Below are positions 6,608 through 10,324 of a DNA stretch of 10,324 bases, in pieces; position 1 is the first letter of the stretch; each line of letters opens with the position of its first letter. A program made the position numbers and the translations under genes. The stretch is from NCBI GenBank assembly GCA_030599405.1, contig JAUVOB010000019.1, positions 1 to 10,324 on the forward strand. Direction: 5' to 3'. The notes under the pieces were generated by a model that worked only from the letters and a program-made list of their open reading frames with translations, was not told the origin of the DNA and ran no database searches. The stretch is from Chloroflexota bacterium (lineage in GTDB: Bacteria > Chloroflexota > Anaerolineae > Promineifilales > Promineifilaceae).

Positions 6608-7444
6608 ATGTACACTAAAGACGAGATCATTGCGACTTGCATTAGTCATCAGATCCCAAACGGACAACTCGTCGCCCATGGCATCGCTACACCCCTGGTA
6701 GCCGCGGGATATTTATTGGCTCGACTGACGCATGCCCCAGACCTGGCCTTCATATCGGCCATAGGCCAATCGGTTTGCCGCGACTGGGCCCCACTCGGCG
6801 TAGCAACAATTGAAAAATTATGGATAAGCCAGGGTCTGATGAGCATCAACTTCGTCGACGCAGTTTGCAGCTTCATTCCTCGATTCCACCCAATTGAGTT
6901 CTTCCGTCCTGGCCAGGTGGATGCAACCGGCAACTTCAATAACGTATTTATCGGGGGATCTTACGAGCGACCGAGGTTAAGACTGCCAGGTGTTGGCGGT
7001 ATTCCGGACATCACGCCTTTTGGTGAAAATATCTTCCTCTACGTTCCTCGCCATGGCCGCCATACCTTTGTAGAAAAGCTTGACTTCACAAGCGGGATTG
7101 GACACGATCCAACCACTCGTCCAGGCAAAGGCCCAACGTATCTCGTTTCAGATCTGGCCCAATTCGATTTTGCGCCTGAAAGTGGACGGATGCGTCTGAT
7201 AAGTATTCATCCGGGCGAATCTCTAGGCCGGCTTCAGGCAAAAACAGGTTTTGTTTTTGAGTATCAAGAACCGGTAGCCGAGACAGATTCGCCAACCCCG
7301 GAAGAGTTACGGCTTCTACGGGAAGTCATCGATCCCATGGGCATTCGCATGCTCGAGACGTTGAGCGGCCGACGGCGGAGACAAAAACTACGGGATATAC
7401 TCCGTGAAGAATCTGCTTTTTTCGCTGGTTTCGAGGATAGTTAG
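6608..7444 (+). CDS. CoA-transferase family I beta subunit, IpdB-like, lacking the usual catalytic Glu
   Basis: This 278-residue protein is the partner of the preceding gene. Layout and motifs resemble IpdB throughout: LLARLTHAPD (36-45), QVDATGNFN (about 108-116), VEKLDFTSGIGHDP, VSDLAQFDF, LISIHPGE and LREVIDP near the C-terminus. In glutaconate CoA-transferase GctB, the residue attacked to form the glutamyl-CoA intermediate is Glu54 in APDCHIIVESG. The matching segment here is APDLAFISAIG, with Ala51 at that place. Mycobacterial IpdB also lacks this Glu, and IpdAB is a hydrolase rather than a transferase. The most likely role is therefore hydrolysis of a cyclic or diketone-like CoA thioester together with the alpha subunit. 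The substrate is unknown. The C-terminus carries an Arg-rich tail (about 254-269, starting SGRRRRQK). The upstream ribosome site is weak, which fits translational coupling with the alpha subunit. Confidence 0.87.
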   Translation: MYTKDEIIATCISHQIPNGQLVAHGIATPLVAAGYLLARLTHAPDLAFISAIGQSVCRDWAPLGVATIEKLWISQGLMSINFVDAVCSFIPRFHPIEFFRPGQVDATGNFNNVFIGGSYERPRLRLPGVGGIPDITPFGENIFLYVPRHGRHTFVEKLDFTSGIGHDPTTRPGKGPTYLVSDLAQFDFAPESGRMRLISIHPGESLGRLQAKTGFVFEYQEPVAETDSPTPEELRLLREVIDPMGIRMLETLSGRRRRQKLRDILREESAFFAGFEDS

Positions 7445-7453
7445 GTGTATTCC

Positions 7454-8254
7454 ATGCGCGTGGCCGTCTTTTCAGATGTACACGGTAATTTAACAGGCCT
7501 TAAGGCGGTACTTGACCACATCGAGAAGCAACCTAAAGTGGATGAGGTGGTCTTCGCCGGTGACGCCTGTCTCTTCGGACCTCGGCCCCTGGAATGCATA
7601 AGTGAGCTTCGTGACCGGGAAGTAAGCTGTCTGGTCGGCAACACTGACGCGTGGATTCTTCACCCCCCACCAATCGATGAAGGCCTCGACGATGTTACCC
7701 GCCAGAAGCGTATTGAGATTGCAGAATTCTGTAATTGGACGCTTGAGAAGATTGATGATGAATCTATCGCCTGGCTAGAGAATTTGGAGACGTCATTCGA
7801 ATTACGCTTTTCCCCTAGCCATTCTCAAGAGGACGATCTGCTCATCGTCCACGCCAATCCCCAGGATTTGCTCCAAGTTATCTTTCCCAGCGAAGATCAT
7901 CAGAGGAATCTATTCGGCCGAATACGTCAGAGTGATAGTGAGTTGGAGCCAATGCTTAAGGATTTAAGAGCCTCTTTGATCGCCTTTGGCCATTTACATA
8001 TACCGGGATTACGTAACTGGGGAAATATTTCGTTGGCTAATATTAGTTCGGTCAGTTTCCCAGGAGACGGTGATCCGCGAGCAAAATACGCGATCATCAG
8101 TTGGCACGAGAGTCGTCGGTGGGAAGTAGAGTACTTCCGTGTCAGCTATTCTGTGCAAGATGAAATCAGCGCCTTCGAGGAACGCAAACCACCGGGCTGG
8201 GAGCGAACCGTTGAAGCGATTAGCGAGTACGGTTTGATCGCCCAGGTCGTTTAG
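7454..8254 (+). CDS. Calcineurin-like metallophosphoesterase
   Basis: This 266-residue cytoplasmic protein carries all the metal-binding motifs of the calcineurin-like superfamily, in the YfcE/COG0639-type arrangement. Asp8 and His10 are in SDVHGN, Asp37 in GDACLFGP, Asn63 in GNTD, His133 in VHANP, and His180 and His182 in GHLHIP. Such enzymes bind two divalent metals and hydrolyse phosphomonoesters or phosphodiesters; the substrate cannot be read from sequence. The ATG at 7454 is preferred over a GTG at 7445 because the family normally begins MRxAVFSDxHGN and AGGTG (7443-7447) then lies 6 bases upstream. That ribosome site overlaps the stop codon of the beta subunit, so the genes are probably cotranscribed and coupled. 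No functional link with the CoA-transferase-like pair is known to me. Confidence 0.88.
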   Translation: MRVAVFSDVHGNLTGLKAVLDHIEKQPKVDEVVFAGDACLFGPRPLECISELRDREVSCLVGNTDAWILHPPPIDEGLDDVTRQKRIEIAEFCNWTLEKIDDESIAWLENLETSFELRFSPSHSQEDDLLIVHANPQDLLQVIFPSEDHQRNLFGRIRQSDSELEPMLKDLRASLIAFGHLHIPGLRNWGNISLANISSVSFPGDGDPRAKYAIISWHESRRWEVEYFRVSYSVQDEISAFEERKPPGWERTVEAISEYGLIAQVV

Positions 8255-8608
8255 GATTACCAATAGATTCCTTATCATTGCCTGAACTCCCCACCCTCTT
8301 TCATCACTCCATCTGCCGGGCCAAGTTATCGCGAATACTCCGAGCACATTACTCCGATTCTTCCGAATTCGAAGCCCGAATCAAACTCCATCTAGCAACC
8401 ATTTCGATTTCATTGACATAGGCGTGTAGCCAAGTTTATACTTTTCCTAGCGAGGCTAACCTGATTTGTGCCCTCCAGGGCCCGTGCTGGCCGTATGACA
8501 TAGAATCTCACTCGAAGAGTTATGTAAAGTACGGTGGCAGGGCAGGGCATTTGAAAACCATTATTGCTTCCGTGATATTCGAGCTACTTTAAAAGGAGAT
8601 ACCGAATC
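8255..8608. other. 354-base intergenic region between phosphoesterase and acyl-CoA ligase genes
   Basis: No gene is recognised here. The first 158 bases are open in more than one frame but give no recognisable protein on either strand. I see no hairpin with a T-run after the phosphoesterase stop. The second half holds a good promoter (8413-8442) and a leader of about 160 bases. In the leader, two short G+C pairings compete for the same bases: GCCC/GGGC at 8470-8481 and GGCC/GGCC at 8479-8492. A short GGGCA-type direct repeat also occurs near 8538-8550. Confidence 0.5.
8413..8442 (+). promoter_or_regulatory. Sigma70-type promoter of the acyl-CoA ligase gene
   Basis: A perfect TTGACA (8413-8418) lies 18 bases before TATACT (8437-8442, 5/6). 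Transcription would start near 8449, about 160 bases before the ATG at 8609. A weaker second candidate, TTGAAA (8551-8556) with GATATT (8574-8579) and a 17-base spacer, would give a leader of only about 20 bases that includes the ribosome site. Confidence 0.65.
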
Positions 8609-10306
8609 ATGACCGCCATTTACTCCGAAAAACCATGGCTCAAGAGTTACGAGGATGGTGTTCCATCAACTATCGAAGTAACAAAACAACCTCTGCACAA
8701 CATGCTGGAGGTCTCCAGTGTCAAATACCCAGACCGTCCAGCGCTCGTCTTTAAGGGTCGGGAAATCACTTATCGCGAATTGAATCAACTCGCCGACACC
8801 GTAGCCAGCGCGCTGGTTGCTAATGGCTTCAAGAAAGGGGATCGGGCCGTAATCTATATGGTCAATATGCCCCAATTCGTCATTAGCTACTACGGCATTC
8901 TAAAGGCTGGGGGCATCGTTATCGCAACCAATCCCCTGTATTCGGAAAGGGAACTGGAACACCAGTTGGCAGATTGCGGTGCTGAGACTGTTTTTGTCAT
9001 GAGCCTCTATTACGAGAAGTTGAAAAACGTTCAGCAGCGTGGGCGTACGAATATAAAACGCGTCATCGTCACTAACATCAAAGAATATCTCCCATTTCAT
9101 TTAAAGTTCCTTTTCACGTTAGCTAAAGATCGCCAGGAAGGTCATAAAGTAGATCTTCATCCGGGAGACATGTGGTTTCAAGACCTGCTCGCGAACGGAG
9201 AAAAGGCACCAGCGGTAGATACCACGATTACAGGCGACGATGTAGCCATACTCCAATATACGGGTGGTACCACAGGCGTAGCGAAAGGGGCTATTGGCCT
9301 TCACCGCAATCTTGTCACCAATACCCATGCCTGCCGCAGCTGGCTTACGGACGTGAAGTTGGGTGATGAGGTAGTTTTGATTTCTATCCCTCTCTTCCAT
9401 TCCTTTGGCTTAATTGTGGCCTTGAGCTTTGGCGTCTTGGTTGGAGCTACGTGCGTTCTGATACCAGATCCCCGTGACCAGGGGGACGTCCTAGGAAGCA
9501 TAAACAAGTACAAACCGAGCATATTCCCCGGAGTTCCCTCGATGTACGTTGCCATCAACAATAATCCGGATGTTGCCGAGGGAAAATATGACATCAAATC
9601 GATCCGAGTTTGTATATCCAGTTCTGCTCCGCTATTGCTAGAAACAAAGATGCGATTCGAGGAACTTACCGGCGGAAAGCTAATGGAGGGTTATGGATTA
9701 ACCGAAGCACACGTCGCGACGCACGGAAATCCTATTTATGGCGAGTACCGGGAAGGTTCAATTGGTCTTCCGTTTCCCGGGATCGACTGCCGCATCGTAG
9801 ATCCGATCGGAGGGAAGAAGGAGATGCAAGTTGGTGAAATCGGCGAGCTAGTCATCAAAAGTCCCAGCGTTATGCAGGGGTATTGGCAAATGCCGACAGA
9901 GACGACCAACGCTCTTCGCGATGGATGGCTTTTTACAGGAGACATTGCCCGAATGGATCAGGATGGCTACTTCTACATCGAGGATCGCAAAAAAGACATG
10001 ATCATCGCAGGAGGATACAACATATACCCGCGAGAGGTAGAGGAAGTTTTACTGACCCACCCCGCTGTTATGGAAGTCGCCGTGGCCGGTATACCTGATC
10101 CATACAGAGGGGAGTCTGTTAAAGCCTGGATTGTCAAGATACCAGGTGACGAGACAGACGCGGAAACGATTATTAACTGGAGCAAGAACTATCTGGCCAA
10201 ATATAAGTATCCCAGGATCATCGAGTTTAGAGATGAATTACCTAAGACCGGCGTCGGCAAGGTGTTGAAACGGGAACTAATCAGAGAGGAGTCGGAACGG
10301 AAATAG
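8609..10306 (+). CDS. Long-chain fatty-acid-CoA ligase (AMP-forming), LcfA/FadD type
   Basis: This enzyme activates a carboxylic acid, probably a long-chain fatty acid, to its CoA thioester through an acyl-adenylate. It has 565 residues (family about 560) and is close in sequence to Bacillus LcfA from the N-terminal KPWLKSY to the C-terminus. Motifs are the ATP loop YTGGTTGVAKG (217-227), IPLFHSFGL (260-268), the adenine-binding GYGLTE (361-366), LFTGD with Asp445, the hinge DRKKD (459-463), GGYNIYPREVE (468-478) and the catalytic Lys551 in LPKTGVGKVLKREL. Nothing essential is missing. A strong ribosome site, AAGGAG (8593-8598), lies 10 bases before the ATG. A dedicated promoter suggests regulation independent of the genes upstream. 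The exact acid is not readable; aromatic or steroid side-chain acids are possible but not shown. Confidence 0.95.
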   Translation: MTAIYSEKPWLKSYEDGVPSTIEVTKQPLHNMLEVSSVKYPDRPALVFKGREITYRELNQLADTVASALVANGFKKGDRAVIYMVNMPQFVISYYGILKAGGIVIATNPLYSERELEHQLADCGAETVFVMSLYYEKLKNVQQRGRTNIKRVIVTNIKEYLPFHLKFLFTLAKDRQEGHKVDLHPGDMWFQDLLANGEKAPAVDTTITGDDVAILQYTGGTTGVAKGAIGLHRNLVTNTHACRSWLTDVKLGDEVVLISIPLFHSFGLIVALSFGVLVGATCVLIPDPRDQGDVLGSINKYKPSIFPGVPSMYVAINNNPDVAEGKYDIKSIRVCISSSAPLLLETKMRFEELTGGKLMEGYGLTEAHVATHGNPIYGEYREGSIGLPFPGIDCRIVDPIGGKKEMQVGEIGELVIKSPSVMQGYWQMPTETTNALRDGWLFTGDIARMDQDGYFYIEDRKKDMIIAGGYNIYPREVEEVLLTHPAVMEVAVAGIPDPYRGESVKAWIVKIPGDETDAETIINWSKNYLAKYKYPRIIEFRDELPKTGVGKVLKRELIREESERK

Positions 10307-10324
10307 GATTTCTGTCAGGGCAGG

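Noticed and set aside
8009..8347. 112-residue open frame on the - strand overlapping the phosphoesterase 3' end
   Set aside because: Most of it is antisense to conserved phosphoesterase sequence including GHLHIP; no motif or ribosome site supports it.
8288..8427. Small gene in the gap before the acyl-CoA ligase gene
   Set aside because: An open frame of about 46 codons exists, but it has no convincing start or ribosome site, and the overlapping frames are also open, so this is not evidence of coding.
1..10324. Mobile element, CRISPR array, toxin-antitoxin or defence system
   Set aside because: No transposase, integrase, spaced direct repeats, tRNA-end duplication or known defence motif was seen on either strand.

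Overview
The window reads as an ordinary bacterial chromosome segment of roughly balanced base composition, densely coded, with clear sigma70-type promoters and Shine-Dalgarno sites. No rRNA, tRNA or marker gene is present, so taxonomy is weak. An EF-G-like (EF-G2-type) GTPase, a long-chain prenyl synthase and IpdAB-like CoA-transferase-fold proteins would fit Chloroflexota (Dehalococcoidia/SAR202-like) or an actinobacterial relative. That assignment is inference only.

Layout. 1-101: the tail of an unidentified upstream gene, possibly frameshifted. 120-2264 (+): a strong promoter and a complete EF-G-like translational GTPase. 2297-2329: a bidirectional terminator between convergent genes. 2338-4570 (-): guaA and xpt in one transcription unit, with xpt first. 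Xpt makes XMP from xanthine and PRPP, and GuaA aminates XMP to GMP, so the pair forms a short xanthine-to-GMP salvage route. 4571-4805: a compact AT-rich divergent control region with promoters in both directions and a striking inverted repeat at the + strand transcription start. 4806-5738 (+): a long-chain polyprenyl diphosphate synthase, probably for the quinone side chain or lipid carrier. 5810-8254 (+): two CoA-transferase-fold subunits followed almost without a gap by a calcineurin-like metallophosphoesterase. 8255-8608: a 354-base gap holding a good promoter and a long leader. 8609-10306 (+): a full-length long-chain acyl-CoA ligase close in sequence to Bacillus LcfA.

How the genes fit together. 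Most are housekeeping. The most interesting part is the CoA-transferase-like pair. Over its whole length the beta subunit resembles IpdB, and the alpha subunit resembles IpdA, the hydrolase that opens the last steroid ring in actinobacteria. The beta subunit has Ala where glutaconate CoA-transferase has its catalytic Glu, and the alpha subunit has a Glu cluster where IpdA has its catalytic Glu. This points to a C-C bond hydrolase on a cyclic or beta-diketone-like CoA thioester rather than a CoA-transferase. The acyl-CoA ligase downstream could supply CoA thioesters, but it has its own promoter and a general fatty-acid role is equally likely. I see no mobile element, CRISPR array or defence system.
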